Shown: positions 46,771 to 56,988, counted from the first letter of the stretch. The stretch: 64,000 nt of DNA from G965216255 sp965216255 (GCA_965216255.1 OZ244148.1:4526001-4590000); one strand, 5' to 3'. Numbers and translations: made by a program. The notes: generated by a model from the letters alone, not told the origin.

Positions 46771-47165
46771 GCTTGCCGAGAACTCGCGGCGCGTCGTGAG
46801 GAACGCGCTGCGTACCATGGAGCACGATACGGAGGTGGCGACCGGGCGGATGCGCGCTCTGCTGCTCAAGGCTTGGGTCCGGCCCCTGGTGGTCGGCCTC
46901 AGCCTCTGGCTCGGTATCTGCGGCGGAAGCTGGGCGACGATGCATTGGCTGCGGACGCGGATCCAAGCTTGGATCGAGACGGCCGCCACGCTCGACCGGG
47001 ACATCGAAGAGATCCGCCGGACGCTGGCTCAGCTAGAAGTGGACTTGGGGGATCGCGCTTCGGGAGATCGACGGTGAGCGGTTCGTGGTGCTGCCGGCCG
47101 GCTCCCTGGCCTACCCGTCATGGAAGGTGCGCGGTCGGCCTGCCGTGAAGCTGTCGAGAGAGTGA
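46771..47165 (+). pseudogene. MobB/MbeB-like mobilisation protein tail fused to HsdR
   Basis: Immediately after EQEVK the reading continues with RLAENSRRVVRNALRTMEHD and then AWVRPLVVGLSLWLGICGGS, a single membrane segment, then coiled-coil ETAATLDRDIEEIRRTL. This matches the C-terminal half of plasmid mobilisation proteins of the MbeB type. Near 47045 the frame shifts; the other frame gives GIALREIDGERFVVLPAGSL and ends at 47165. The upstream half is lost. So hsdR and a mobilisation gene were joined, most likely by recombination with a plasmid or ICE. Confidence 0.65.
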
Positions 47166-47172
47166 GGAAGCT

Positions 47173-47364
47173 ATGACCGAGTTGGAACGGCAGTTGATGG
47201 CGGCCTTGAAGAGGTTATCCGCGCAGTCCGAGATGGAACAGCGGCGGCAATCAGAGCAAATCGAAGCCTTGCGGCGGCGTGTCGAGCGGCTGAGCGTGCA
47301 AGTGACGCGCTTGACCGAATACTACCGCAAGCTCGGCGCGACATTGCGCGGTGGCTGGATGTGA
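47173..47364 (+). CDS. MbeD-like mobilisation protein, 63 residues
   Basis: MTELERQLMAALKRLSAQSE followed by a Gln/Arg-rich coiled coil (EQIEALRRRVERLSVQVTRL) matches the small MbeD/MobD proteins encoded after MbeB in mobilisable plasmids. It lies 8 bp after the mobilisation tail with GAGGAAG before the ATG. No relaxase is present, so it is an orphan piece of a mobilisation module. Confidence 0.65.
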   Translation: MTELERQLMAALKRLSAQSEMEQRRQSEQIEALRRRVERLSVQVTRLTEYYRKLGATLRGGWM

Positions 47365-47641
47365 ACCGCCCGCGCAGTCGAGAGCGGGATCATGGCCCGA
47401 CCCGCTGACGGTTCCCGGGATCTGCTTACATCGTTGCCGACACCCGATCTCCTATTATTCGACGGTGTTCTCCCCCGGTTCCCGGACGCGGCGGTCCCTG
47501 CGTAGCGCAGGTCCGCCGGGCATGGGGCACCCTGCCTAGGCGAGGCCTACGATGGCAGCACAGATGCGATGTCGTATCTTTGCTTACGATCCAGCTCCCC
47601 AAGTTCCTCCACAGCGACGAAGAATGAGGACCGCGACAGCA

Positions 47642-49186
47642 ATGGCAGGCACGGAAACCGACAGCGGCGCCACGACCGGCTACGAGGCCGAGCTGTGGGC
47701 GATGGCCGACACGCTTCGCGGCTCGATGGATGCCGGCGAGTACAAGCATGTGGTGCTCGGGCTCATCTTTCTGAAGTACATCTCGGACGCCTTCGAGGAG
47801 CGCCGCGCGGCGGTGCTGGCCCAGTGGGGGGAAGAGGCTGCGGAAGACCGCGATGAGTATATCGCGGAGAACATCTTCTGGGTGCCGCAGGAAGCCCGCT
47901 GGGCGCACCTGAAGGCTGGGGCGCAGCAGCCGGCCGTCGGACAGACCGTGGATCGGGCCATGGCCGCGATCGAGCGCGACAACCCGGTGCTGAAGGAGGT
48001 GCTGCCCAAAGACTATGCCCGCCCGGCCCTGGACAAGCAGTGTCTCGGCCAGTTGATCGGCATGGTCGGGAATATCCGCATCGGGGATGCCGAAGCCCGC
48101 TCCCGCGACGTACTGGGTCGCGTCTACGAGTACTTCCTCTCACAGTTCGCCAGTGCCGAGGGTAAGAAGGGCGGGGAGTTCTACACCCCGCGCTGCGTCG
48201 TCAGGCTGCTCGTCGAGATGCTGAAGCCCTACCGGGGGCGGGTGTACGATCCCTGCTGCGGATCCTCGGGCATGTTCGTGCAGTCGATCGAATTCATTCG
48301 TGCCCACGCCAACGGGAACGGCGGCAAGGTGCGGGTCGACATCTCGATCTACGGCCAGGAGTCGAACTACACGACGTGGCGGCTCGCGAAAATGAACCTG
48401 GCCATCCGCGGGATCGGAGGGCAGATCGCCCACGGCGACAGCTTCCACAACGACCGTCACCAGGATCTGAGGGCCGACTTCATCCTCGCCAACCCGCCGT
48501 TCAATGTCTCGGACTGGGGCGGTGAGCGGCTGGCCGAGGACAAGCGCTGGCGCTACGGCATCCCGCCCAAGGGCAACGCGAACTTCGCCTGGGTGCAGCA
48601 CATGGTCCACCACCTCGCGCCGAAGGGCGTTGCCGGTTTCGTGCTGGCCAACGGATCAATGTCGTCGAGCCAGTCCGGCGAAGGCAAGATCCGGAAGAAC
48701 CTGATCGAGGCGGAGTTGGTCGACTGCGTGGTCGCGCTACCGGGCCAACTCTTCTTCTCGACGCAGATTCCGGTCTGCCTCTGGTTCCTGGCGCGTGGGC
48801 GCAAGCGGCGCGGAGAGGTCCTGTTCATCGATGCGAGGAAGCTCGGGCGGATGGTGGACAGGACGCACCGCGAACTGACCGACGAGGACATTGCCCGCAT
48901 CGCGGATACCTACCACGCTTGGAGGACGGGAGGGGAGGCGGACGGCTACGCCGATGTTCCCGGATTCTGCAAGAGCGCCTTGCTGGAGGAAGTGCGCAAA
49001 CACGGCCATGTGGTAACGCCGGGCCGCTATGTCGGTGTGGAACCAGTAGAGGATGACGGAGAGCTGTTCGACGACAAGATGAAGCGGCTGGTGGCCGAGC
49101 TTAGGGGGCAGCAGGCCGAGGGGGTGCGGCTCGACATTGCCATCGCCGAGAACCTGGAGATGCTGGGGTTCGGGAGCGACCGATGA
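47642..49186 (+). CDS. hsdM: Type I restriction-modification methyltransferase subunit
   Basis: An intact 514-residue N6-adenine methylase. The N-terminal helical HsdM_N domain includes YKHVVLGLIFLKYISDAFEE. KKGGEFYTPRCVVRLLVEML precedes SAM motif I DPCCGSSGMF, and ILANPPFNVSDW is motif IV (NPPF). LVDCVVALPGQLFFSTQIPV is also family-typical. I chose the ATG at 47642 because the N-terminal 30 codons of a longer frame are not conserved. Its stop overlaps the start of the next AlbA_2 gene (ATGA). With both hsdS and hsdR broken it is an orphan methylase unless another hsdS is present elsewhere. Confidence 0.9.
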   Translation: MAGTETDSGATTGYEAELWAMADTLRGSMDAGEYKHVVLGLIFLKYISDAFEERRAAVLAQWGEEAAEDRDEYIAENIFWVPQEARWAHLKAGAQQPAVGQTVDRAMAAIERDNPVLKEVLPKDYARPALDKQCLGQLIGMVGNIRIGDAEARSRDVLGRVYEYFLSQFASAEGKKGGEFYTPRCVVRLLVEMLKPYRGRVYDPCCGSSGMFVQSIEFIRAHANGNGGKVRVDISIYGQESNYTTWRLAKMNLAIRGIGGQIAHGDSFHNDRHQDLRADFILANPPFNVSDWGGERLAEDKRWRYGIPPKGNANFAWVQHMVHHLAPKGVAGFVLANGSMSSSQSGEGKIRKNLIEAELVDCVVALPGQLFFSTQIPVCLWFLARGRKRRGEVLFIDARKLGRMVDRTHRELTDEDIARIADTYHAWRTGGEADGYADVPGFCKSALLEEVRKHGHVVTPGRYVGVEPVEDDGELFDDKMKRLVAELRGQQAEGVRLDIAIAENLEMLGFGSDR

Positions 49187-50931
49187 ACTACAGCGAGGAG
49201 GAAGTCAGGCGACAACTCCGTCTCGGAGAGGACAGTCGCCGGGAATTCAAACAGATCGAGTTCACCGGCGACCGTCTGAAGAGTCCGAGGCGCGATGACT
49301 TGGCGAATGAGATTGCGGCGTTCGCCAACGCCAAAGGCGGTGTGTTGCTGTGCGGCGTGACCGATCAAGGCAATGCGCAGGGCCTGTCTCGCGATGAGAT
49401 CGTCAAGTTGGATTCAACAGTAGTCGAAGTTTGCTCCGACGCCATCAAGCCGTCCGTTCGCATCCACACCTACCACGTGGAACTGGATGGGAAGCTGTTG
49501 CTGGTGGTAGAAGTACCTGAGGGCGAATCGCAGCACGATGGCCCGGGAGGGAGCTATGTTCGGGTGGGTGGGTCAAAGCGTAGAATGAGCAGCGAAGAGC
49601 GGCTTCGCTTGGCGCAACGGCGGGGACAGGCGCGTTTCAGGTCGTTCGACGAGCAAGCCGTTCCGAACACCGGATTCGGGACCCTTGATGAGTCGCTTTG
49701 GAAGCCCCTATTGACTGTCGAAGGCGCCACAAATCCCGAGTCGGCGCTCCGCAAGCTGGCGCTTCTGAGCGACGACGAGTCCGGGATTCCGCGCGCGACG
49801 GTGGCTGGCGTCCTACTTTGTACGCGAAGTCCCGAGCAATGGCTCCCCAGCGCCCGGATAACGGCTACCTGCTATCGGGGGACGGACCGCGCCTCAGGCC
49901 AGATCGATGGGCAGGAGATTACCGGCCCGCTGAACCGGCAGATCGCCGAAGCTCTGGCGTTCGCTACCAGGAACATGCAGGTAGCGGCGCGCAAGGATCC
50001 GGCCCGCTTGGACTTGCCGCAGTACAGCGACAGGGCGCTGTTCGAGGCCGTCGTCAACGCCGTCGTGCATCGTGACTATTCGATACGGGGTAGCAAGATT
50101 CGCCTGTCGATGTTTGAAGACCGGCTGGAAGTTCAGTCGCCTGGCTCACTGCCGAACAATCTGACCGTTGAAAGCATGGTGGCGCGGCAATCGACTCGAA
50201 ACGAGGCGTTGACCTCAGTGTTGGGACGTATGCCGGTCGGGGGAGTTCAGGGGTCGCAGGACCGACGGTATTTCATGGAGCGGCGCGGCGACGGCGTTTC
50301 CATCATTCGGCGCGAAACCAAGGCCCTCACCGGCAAGCCGCCGAGGTACCGCTTGATCGATGAGTCCGCACTATGTCTGACGATCCCCTCGGCGATACAG
50401 GAACAAAGTCCCGCCCGTGCGGTCATCACCGTGCGGTCCGTTGGTCAGCCGTTGCTGGGTGCCGACGTGCTGGTCCTGTTTCCCAACAAGACCTGGAAGC
50501 GCTCAACCTCGGACCAGCACGGCGAGGCGAGCCTCAAGCTGCATACGACTCAACTGCCGACGACGGTGTTTGTGGCCGCTCCCGGATATGCCGCGCATGT
50601 GGAGCGTGAATGGAGGCCCGATCAGGGGGCTCTTGCCGTGGAACTCGAAGGCCTGCCGGAAGGAGGCGCGGTCATTTTTCCAGAGGCGACCGGCTACGTG
50701 CCGGGTCTGAAGGGCCGATTGAATCCCATCCTTGACGCTCACGACCGAAGCTATCTGTATGCCTCCAACATCGCGATCAAGCAGGGGCGGCAGCAGCCGG
50801 TCCACTTCGTTCCCGGGGAAGACATGCATCTAGCCGATGCCGAAGGAAAGGAGCTGTCGATTCGGGTGGTGGATATCGTCGGCCGGTCGACACTCATCGA
50901 ATACCGCCCCTACCTACAGGAACAAGAGTGA
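49183..50931 (+). CDS. AlbA_2/Schlafen-type ATP-binding protein with extra C-terminal beta domain
   Basis: An intact 582-residue protein coupled to hsdM by ATGA. EDSRREFKQIEFTGD and NEIAAFANAKGGVLLCGVTD form the AlbA_2 domain (about residues 15-130). EAVVNAVVHRDYSIRGSKIR is the GHKL-like part common to this family. Residues about 400-480 (ARAVITVRSVGQPLLGADVL then EASLKLHTTQLPTTVFVAAP) resemble a carboxypeptidase-regulatory-like beta sandwich, which is unusual for this family. The family is linked with type I restriction and with DNA- or RNA-binding regulation. Function unknown. Confidence 0.8.
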   Translation: MNYSEEEVRRQLRLGEDSRREFKQIEFTGDRLKSPRRDDLANEIAAFANAKGGVLLCGVTDQGNAQGLSRDEIVKLDSTVVEVCSDAIKPSVRIHTYHVELDGKLLLVVEVPEGESQHDGPGGSYVRVGGSKRRMSSEERLRLAQRRGQARFRSFDEQAVPNTGFGTLDESLWKPLLTVEGATNPESALRKLALLSDDESGIPRATVAGVLLCTRSPEQWLPSARITATCYRGTDRASGQIDGQEITGPLNRQIAEALAFATRNMQVAARKDPARLDLPQYSDRALFEAVVNAVVHRDYSIRGSKIRLSMFEDRLEVQSPGSLPNNLTVESMVARQSTRNEALTSVLGRMPVGGVQGSQDRRYFMERRGDGVSIIRRETKALTGKPPRYRLIDESALCLTIPSAIQEQSPARAVITVRSVGQPLLGADVLVLFPNKTWKRSTSDQHGEASLKLHTTQLPTTVFVAAPGYAAHVEREWRPDQGALAVELEGLPEGGAVIFPEATGYVPGLKGRLNPILDAHDRSYLYASNIAIKQGRQQPVHFVPGEDMHLADAEGKELSIRVVDIVGRSTLIEYRPYLQEQE

Positions 50932-51040
50932 TCGTCCGAACCGCATCGCTCCGCCTGACCGCCGGACGGGCCGTGACGACGAGTGCGAGCACCGCCATCG
51001 CCGAGAACCCCTGCTCGCTCAGCTTCGGGGGCGAGGGATC

Positions 51041-51392
51041 GTGAGCAATTCCGCCGGACGGGGCTGGCAGCAGCGGCTCGACAACTTCGGGACGGCGCTC
51101 GCGCGACTGGTACGACGACCTGGAACGGGCCGGCCTGATCAAGACCTTCGAGTTCTGTTTCGAGTTGGCGTGGAATGTTCTCAAGGACCTGCTCTTCTAC
51201 GAGGGGCATGACGTGAAGGTGCCGCGAGCGGTGCTCCGAAAGAGCTTCGAGGTCGATTACATCGGCGAGAACGACTGCGAGACCCTGCTCGACGCCTTGG
51301 ACAAGCGCAACCTGTTGAGCCACACGTACTGGAGCGACGTGGCTCTGGAGGCGGAGACGCTAATAACGGAACTTTGTCATTTTTTAATTTAG
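51041..51392 (+). pseudogene. HI0074-type nucleotidyltransferase substrate-binding protein, broken
   Basis: The GTG at 51041 follows GCGAGGGA. The first frame gives GWQQRLDNFGTALARL; the other, after a shift near 51110, gives LERAGLIKTFEFCFELAWNV, ALDKRNLLSHTYWSDVALEA and EAETLI. These are the MNT/HI0074 antitoxin-like substrate-binding signatures (FEFxxELxWxxLKD, RNxxSHTY). Some residues between the two parts are missing, and the C-terminus runs into the IS1634 end. Partner nucleotidyltransferase not found. Confidence 0.7.
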
Positions 51393-53471
51393 GAAAGCCA
51401 GTAAACCCCTGCAAAACAGCGACGTAAGCTCACTGCCTTATTTCATGACACTACAGTTTTAGGGTCGTGTTGCGTGCGCTTTGTAGACGTTGTGGTTGGA
51501 TTGCAGTCCCATGACCGTAATGATGCGTCGCTGGAGGGGACCCGGATCTGCATCCCGCTTCAGCAGAATGCAGGTGCGCCCCTCTTTTGGTAATACCGTG
51601 GTGATGTGCTGCCACTGGTTGAGCTCAAACTGCAGCGTAGCCCAACTGCTGTGGATGTGGTACTGCATGGAGCTGCGTGCCAATAAGGTGTACGGCGTGA
51701 TAAGCCAACACCGGAAGGAAGATATGCGTCCCAATGCGTGTATCCCGGCTGTGGTATATGGGACGCATGCCTAGTTTTGACTTTAACGTTCTTCTGACTT
51801 TAACATCCGAAACGTACGCTCAATATCTGCCAGCTGCCAGTAGGTGCGGGCGACCCTTGAGGCGGCCCAGTCCGTGTGACTGGTACGCAAGACGTAGCCG
51901 CCTGCATCTTCTGCTTAAACGCGGCCTTGTGCGTAAACGTCACCGCCTCGGCCAGCGTACTGTCCTTTTTTCGCTGGACCTCAATGGTATACTGGCAGGC
52001 GACATGCTTATGTTTTTCGATCTCACGAGCGAGCCTGCGCTGTAGCTTGTCATAGTCCTTGACGCAGCGCGGCTTCAGGGGCCCCTCTTGCAGTTTCGTG
52101 AGTGCGGCTTCAAATTTTGCACGCCTGGCGCCCAGTATGCTGTCACCGGTGCTCTTGCGCGCCGCACTTTGCAGGTAGTATCGCGCCTCTTCATCCTTGT
52201 CTGCCATGCGCCAGACTTTGATGGCGATGCCGCTGTTGCAGCACTCATCAGGCGTATCCTCTGGTGCGGGCGGCGTCTTGCTGCGCTGCACACATATCCA
52301 ATCCAGACCTTTTTCCTTTAAAAACACCAGATTGGCACGGGTGGCGATGCCCGCGTCCATGATTACGATCACCCAGGTGCTGCTCAGCTGCTCCACAGCT
52401 TTCTGCAGCGTCTTGGGTTCGCTCGCATTGCCCGGAAGGATGCGCGCGCTACGCACAAATCCGGACGCCTCCAGCGTTAAGGCTAACGTCACCAGCGGGC
52501 TGCTTGATCGCTTCTCCTTGCTGCGTCCATACTCCAGGAGCGCACCTTTCTTGCGAGCGGTGTAGAAGGTGTTGGTCAGCTCGAAAAGAAGGAGCGTTTC
52601 GCTAAAGCCAAGTAGCTGTTTCGCATTGTCAAATAGGCCGTGCTGCATCGCGCAGCGCATAAAGCCGATCGCCGGCCCGATACAGCGTGCTTTCGCACGG
52701 CACCTCCAGGCCCACCAGTTCCAAAATTGCGGAGGCGTCCTTCATCCAGCGCTACGTACGGACTTCACTCCCGGGTGCCATCATGCGCCCAACCACGAGC
52801 ACCATGCGAATATCCTTTTCTGGCATGCCCATACTGCGCAACAGCGCCGCAAAGCCGAGTTGCTTCAAGGCTTGCAGACACACGCGCTCGCCCCCGACCG
52901 TGCGCGCATCCGTATGATGCACTGCATCGGTAATGATGGCGTCACGATCGTGGCGCCCGGCGTCCACATCGTAACCCTTCTCGCGCAGGCGGCGGACGAT
53001 CTCGGCTGCGGTGCGCACCAGCTTTTCATCTTCCAGCGGCAGCATTTGCTGCCCTCGCAGCGTAGCTGCCACCCGATTGGTCAGCACAGGCCAGTCGGCC
53101 TCTGGAATATCGAAGTCTTGTCCGAGGTTAAGGATCCTCTTTTACTTGGGCATGCCCATGACTCGCCGGTTTTCGAGCAGGCCGTATCCGCGTTGCCGCT
53201 TGCCGTTTTTTGAGCTTATGACTCCGTTTTCGGATGTACATCGAGCTGCATACAGGTGATGAGTCACGTTAAAGCAAGGCGCCGCGGGCAATGTGCAGCC
53301 ACGATGAATACCACGCAAAAAGCACTACATTGGGCATCGCGAGCCGTATTACACAAACCACATGTATACACACCATGTCTAATTTCGTCGATTCGTGCAG
53401 ATTGGTGCCCAAGTACGCTGGAATCGGTAGTACTCAGCCCCAATCCGAGGTCGGAAATGATAAAGTTCCGT
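51366..53471. mobile_element. IS1634-family element with degraded transposase
   Basis: The ends acggaactttgtcattt (51366-51382) and, inverted, aaatgataaagttccgt (53455-53471) match at 16 of 17 positions and define the terminal repeats. The interior is a minus-strand transposase. It interrupts the HI0074-type gene on the left and lies just before the HsdR C-terminal fragment on the right. I see no target-site duplication. Confidence 0.75.
51459..53241 (-). pseudogene. IS1634 transposase, several frameshifts
   Basis: On minus, KRILNLGQDFDIPEADWPVL and VLTNRVAATLRGQQM form the N-terminus; VWRMADKDEEARYYLQS, LTKLQEGPLKPRCVKD and AFELTNTFYT-like segments follow in the middle; LHSSWATLQFELNQWQHITT then LQRRIITVMGLQSNHN is the C-terminus. 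These fit IS1634 (LGxHFDLP, HDSWxxLRxxL, xPExxQQxIYxALGL). The frame changes at least near 53140, 52700 and 51650 and there is a stop at about 53143. It is inactive. Confidence 0.7.
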
Positions 53472-53940
53472 CAAGGGGGAACTGGCCGTGCGAAGGCGAA
53501 AGAACGTCGTCCAGGCGCGATCCTTCGCCGAGATGCTCGAACAGACTGTCCGCCGCTACGCGAACCGGGCCCTCGAGGCGGCGCAGGTCATCGAGGAATT
53601 GATTCAGCTTGCCCGCGACATGCGCGAAGCGAAAGCTCGTGGCGAGGCGTTGGGGCTCTCCGAAGACGAACTCGCCTTCTACGATGCGCTTGAGACGAAT
53701 GACAGCGCGGTGCAGGTCCTTGGCGAGGTGACGCTACGCGATATCGCCCGCGAGTTGGTGGAGACCGTGCGGAACAACGTCAGGATCGACTGGACGCTTC
53801 GCGAGAACGTCCGCGTCAACCTGCGACGACTGGTCAAGTGCACACTGCGAAAGCACGGCTACCCGCCCGACAAGCAGCAGAAGGCGACGCGGACCGTGCT
53901 CGAACAAGCGGAAGTGCTCTCGGCGGGGTGGGTGGGATGA
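53472..53940 (+). pseudogene. hsdR: HsdR C-terminal fragment
   Basis: RRRKNVVQARSFAEMLEQTV, VIEELIQLARDMREAKARGE, LSEDELAFYDALETNDSAVQ and GYPPDKQQKATRTVLEQAEV match the C-terminal region of type I R subunits (DUF3387-like). The fragment has no upstream partner: IS1634 ends at 53471, and the N-terminal part is at 44874-46770. It is probably the other end of the same ancestral hsdR. Confidence 0.75.
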
Positions 53941-54245
53941 GGTTGGGCCGAAAGAAACCGCTCTTGGGGGGGGGGCGGGAGATCGCCCGGTCCGACTTGT
54001 CTCTCTGTCTTCCTCGCCCAGAACTTCGTCCGCAGCCATCCCATTAGGTCCGACGAATTCCCGCTCAAATTTGTATATCTGAAGTGATACACGAACCACC
54101 ATGATGAACCGTAAAATATTGTATGGCAAACGGTTACGGTTGTCACCGCTAGTCCCAGTTGAACTTAGACGATTTCTTGCCGTGATTCGCGCTTCAGGCA
54201 TTCTGCATACCCGCCTGGCGACCGTAGATCAGGCTGGCGATGCGG
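53941..54245. other. Gene-free region with a G10 homopolymer
   Basis: About 305 bp between the HsdR fragment and the TonB receptor gene. A run of ten G lies at 53966-53975. No other feature is evident. Confidence 0.5.
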
Positions 54246-56927
54246 CTACCAGATCGTAAAGCGTGTTCCCAGACTGAAGGTCCGGGGCAGGCCGAGAAAG
54301 ACTTCCGCGTCGTCCGCCGTTCCCCTATCGGTGCCATTGCCGGCGTAGGCGTGGAAGCGGGAATTGTTGGTGGCGTCTTGTATGTAAAAAGTGTTGGCGA
54401 CGTTGAAAACGTGCAGGAAGATGCGGACTCCCAGGTGCCCCCGGCCAAAACGGTAGCCCGCCTGAAGATCGAAAACTGTATATCCTGGCGCCTTCCATAC
54501 GGCCCCCTCGCTGTGGCCGGCAGGGTCGAATTCCGCATAGTGACGCGCATAAGAGCGTCCCGTGAGCGTAACGTGCAGACCCATGCGCGGAAGCGCCGTC
54601 ACGGAGTAGGCAACCTGCGCCTGCGGCGCGTCGCCTACTCGCACGTCCTTAAGTAAGAGTGCTACCTGTGACTGCGAAGTTGGGTCTGAACGGTCGAGCG
54701 TGAAGGTGCCGTAGACATCGTCTGTATAGCGCCAGTCTCCTACGGAAAAGGCCGCATCGGTGCGCACGACATCGACCGGTTGCCAGGCGAACTCGCCTTC
54801 GATGCCCTGGTGCCGCGCATTCAGGCCTCGGACGTTTACGAGCGCGTCATTGCCGCTTTGCTCCACAAGGTTACGCGTGACCGTCCGGTTGTTCCACGTT
54901 GTGTGGTAGAGGCTGAGCCTGGCCGTAAGCGTCCGGTCGGGAGAGCGGAACGTGGTGCCGGTCTCCAGTCCGATGAATGATTCGTTTTGGGGGTCAGGGT
55001 TGACACTTCCGGCAATGGCATCCACGACGCTGTCGAAGACAGGGACCTTGGATAAGCGCCCCGCACTCGCAAAGATAGAGAGCCCATCGCTGAGGTTGTA
55101 CGCAGCGCCACCCTTCATCTGGTAGCCGCCTATGCGGTCCGGTGAAGCCGTGAAGGGCCTGCCTGTGCCATCATCCGAGAAGAAATCCTCGAAAGTGTAT
55201 CTGATGGCCGAGTAGCCGAGTACGGCGAAGCTGCTCAGACGCCCCGCTTCATACTGGCCTTGCACAAAGCCTCCGATCCAGTCCACGTTCGCGATGTCGT
55301 TGTAGTCAAAACGCTCGCCCAGCTTGAGCACGCGGCCTTCCGGGCCCCAGAAGTCATTGTCGAAGCGCAGGTAGCCGCTGCCGCCCAATAAGTCCCGTAC
55401 CGTACTGAAATGCTGGATCTCTGCGGTGCGCCAGTCGAGACCGGCTTCCAAGCGAACATTTTCGCTGAGATCATGGGCAAATTTCGAAATGGCGCCCAGG
55501 GTCCACTGCACGTTGTGGCGGTTGCGAATGATGCCGAGGGACAGCCCATTATTCCGATTGCCCCGGATAACGGCATCATAGGCGGGCACGGCAGAGGGGC
55601 CCTCGTTATTCTGGAGCAGGGCGCCGTGCCGGCCCGAGCCGCCTCCCTTGCCACCGGAATAGTACACGACGGTGGAGAGGAGAGAGCGGTCTGTAAGCTG
55701 CCCGAAGTGGCTAAGGCTGACAATCGGCTTGTGGAAGAAATTCTCGATCTCATCGATGTATTCGGCATTCTTTCTTCGCACGGGGCCAAAGCCGTTGTGC
55801 TGATCCCTCGTGTAGTCCGCAGATACTGCACCGATGTTCTGGTTCCAGCGCCGACCGCGTTCCGGGAATGCGCGCAGAATCTCGCTTACGGTGGCTTCGT
55901 CCAGCCCGTCCCGCTCAAATACCTTTCTCGCATAGGCATGGTCATAGGCTGCGACGTTCTGCCGGAACAAGTTTTGTCCGTGGCGCTGGGGCGCACCGAT
56001 GGCGAAGAAGTCGATGCGGTGGCGGGTGCCCGCGTTCCAGCCCGCGGCGGCGTAGTAGGACCACATGTCGGTCCACGTGCCATTGACGTACCCGCTGCCG
56101 GTCTTGCGCACGCCGGAGAGCGTCACGGCTACCCTGCCGCGGATAAGTCCCGTGGATAGCATGGCGGTCGTCTTGCGCAGGCCGTCGTTCCCGAATTCCT
56201 GCTTCAGGAGCACCTGTCGGGCGTTGTGCGCGGGGTCTGTGAGGATGTTCATCGTACCGCCGATGGACGGCGTAGCCAAATTCACTACGGACAGGCCCCG
56301 CTGCAGCTGGATGGATTTGGTCACCTCTCCAAGGCCGTCCCAGTTGGACCAGTACAGCCAGCCGTTCTCCATGTCGTTGACGGGCACGCCGTTGATCATG
56401 ATGGCGACGTTCCGCTGGTTGAATCCGCGCACGTTCAGGCGTGCATCGCCGGCGCCGCCTCCCTGTACGGTACTGTATACGGAAGGCGTGCTGTTGAGCA
56501 CAAGTGGCACGTCGCGCGAGCCAAGCTCTCGCTGCACCCGCGCCCTGTCCATATTAGTGAAGGCCACGGGCGTGCGCCGCTCCAGCGCGCGCGAGGCGAA
56601 CACCTCCATGGCTTCGAGCGCCACGCTGGTGAATTCGATGCCGAAATCAAGCACCACGTCGCTGCTCCGGACGGTAACCACGCGCGAGGCCTTGTTGTAG
56701 CCGACGAAAGACGCGGTTATCGTATACGTCCCCGGCCGGACGCCGAAAAGGGCATACCGTCCGGTCATGTCGGAGGTGGCACCGTCTGTAGTGCCCTCGA
56801 TGACGACGGAGGCGCCGGGCAGCGCTTCTTTCGTGTCGACATCCTTTACGGTTCCCGTGACGCGGGACTGGGCATACGATGCCGCCGCCGTAAGCAGGCA
56901 GGCGAGAAAGAGCGGGCCGTACTTCAT
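54246..56927 (-). CDS. TonB-dependent receptor with carboxypeptidase-regulatory-like domain
   Basis: An 893-residue outer-membrane receptor. MKYGPLFLACLLTAAASYAQ is the signal peptide. Residues about 22-100 are a CarboxypepD_reg-like domain (RVTGTVKDVDTKEALPGASV). The plug follows (RLNVRGFNQRNVAIMINGVP), then a long beta barrel ending in FTIW with a C-terminal aromatic residue. TonB receptors import large or rare compounds across the outer membrane. No SusD or sigma/anti-sigma gene is next to it, so the substrate is unknown; a siderophore or peptide is possible. Confidence 0.93.
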   Translation of the reverse strand: MKYGPLFLACLLTAAASYAQSRVTGTVKDVDTKEALPGASVVIEGTTDGATSDMTGRYALFGVRPGTYTITASFVGYNKASRVVTVRSSDVVLDFGIEFTSVALEAMEVFASRALERRTPVAFTNMDRARVQRELGSRDVPLVLNSTPSVYSTVQGGGAGDARLNVRGFNQRNVAIMINGVPVNDMENGWLYWSNWDGLGEVTKSIQLQRGLSVVNLATPSIGGTMNILTDPAHNARQVLLKQEFGNDGLRKTTAMLSTGLIRGRVAVTLSGVRKTGSGYVNGTWTDMWSYYAAAGWNAGTRHRIDFFAIGAPQRHGQNLFRQNVAAYDHAYARKVFERDGLDEATVSEILRAFPERGRRWNQNIGAVSADYTRDQHNGFGPVRRKNAEYIDEIENFFHKPIVSLSHFGQLTDRSLLSTVVYYSGGKGGGSGRHGALLQNNEGPSAVPAYDAVIRGNRNNGLSLGIIRNRHNVQWTLGAISKFAHDLSENVRLEAGLDWRTAEIQHFSTVRDLLGGSGYLRFDNDFWGPEGRVLKLGERFDYNDIANVDWIGGFVQGQYEAGRLSSFAVLGYSAIRYTFEDFFSDDGTGRPFTASPDRIGGYQMKGGAAYNLSDGLSIFASAGRLSKVPVFDSVVDAIAGSVNPDPQNESFIGLETGTTFRSPDRTLTARLSLYHTTWNNRTVTRNLVEQSGNDALVNVRGLNARHQGIEGEFAWQPVDVVRTDAAFSVGDWRYTDDVYGTFTLDRSDPTSQSQVALLLKDVRVGDAPQAQVAYSVTALPRMGLHVTLTGRSYARHYAEFDPAGHSEGAVWKAPGYTVFDLQAGYRFGRGHLGVRIFLHVFNVANTFYIQDATNNSRFHAYAGNGTDRGTADDAEVFLGLPRTFSLGTRFTIW

Positions 56928-56988
56928 AGGTTGGCATCAGGCGGGGGGCACCCGAGGGGGAGTGCCCCGAGAGGTTCTCAATAATAGG

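Noticed and set aside
45272..46966. A long antisense frame across the HsdR region
   Set aside because: It is the mirror of GC-rich HsdR coding sequence; HsdR motifs are clear on the plus strand.
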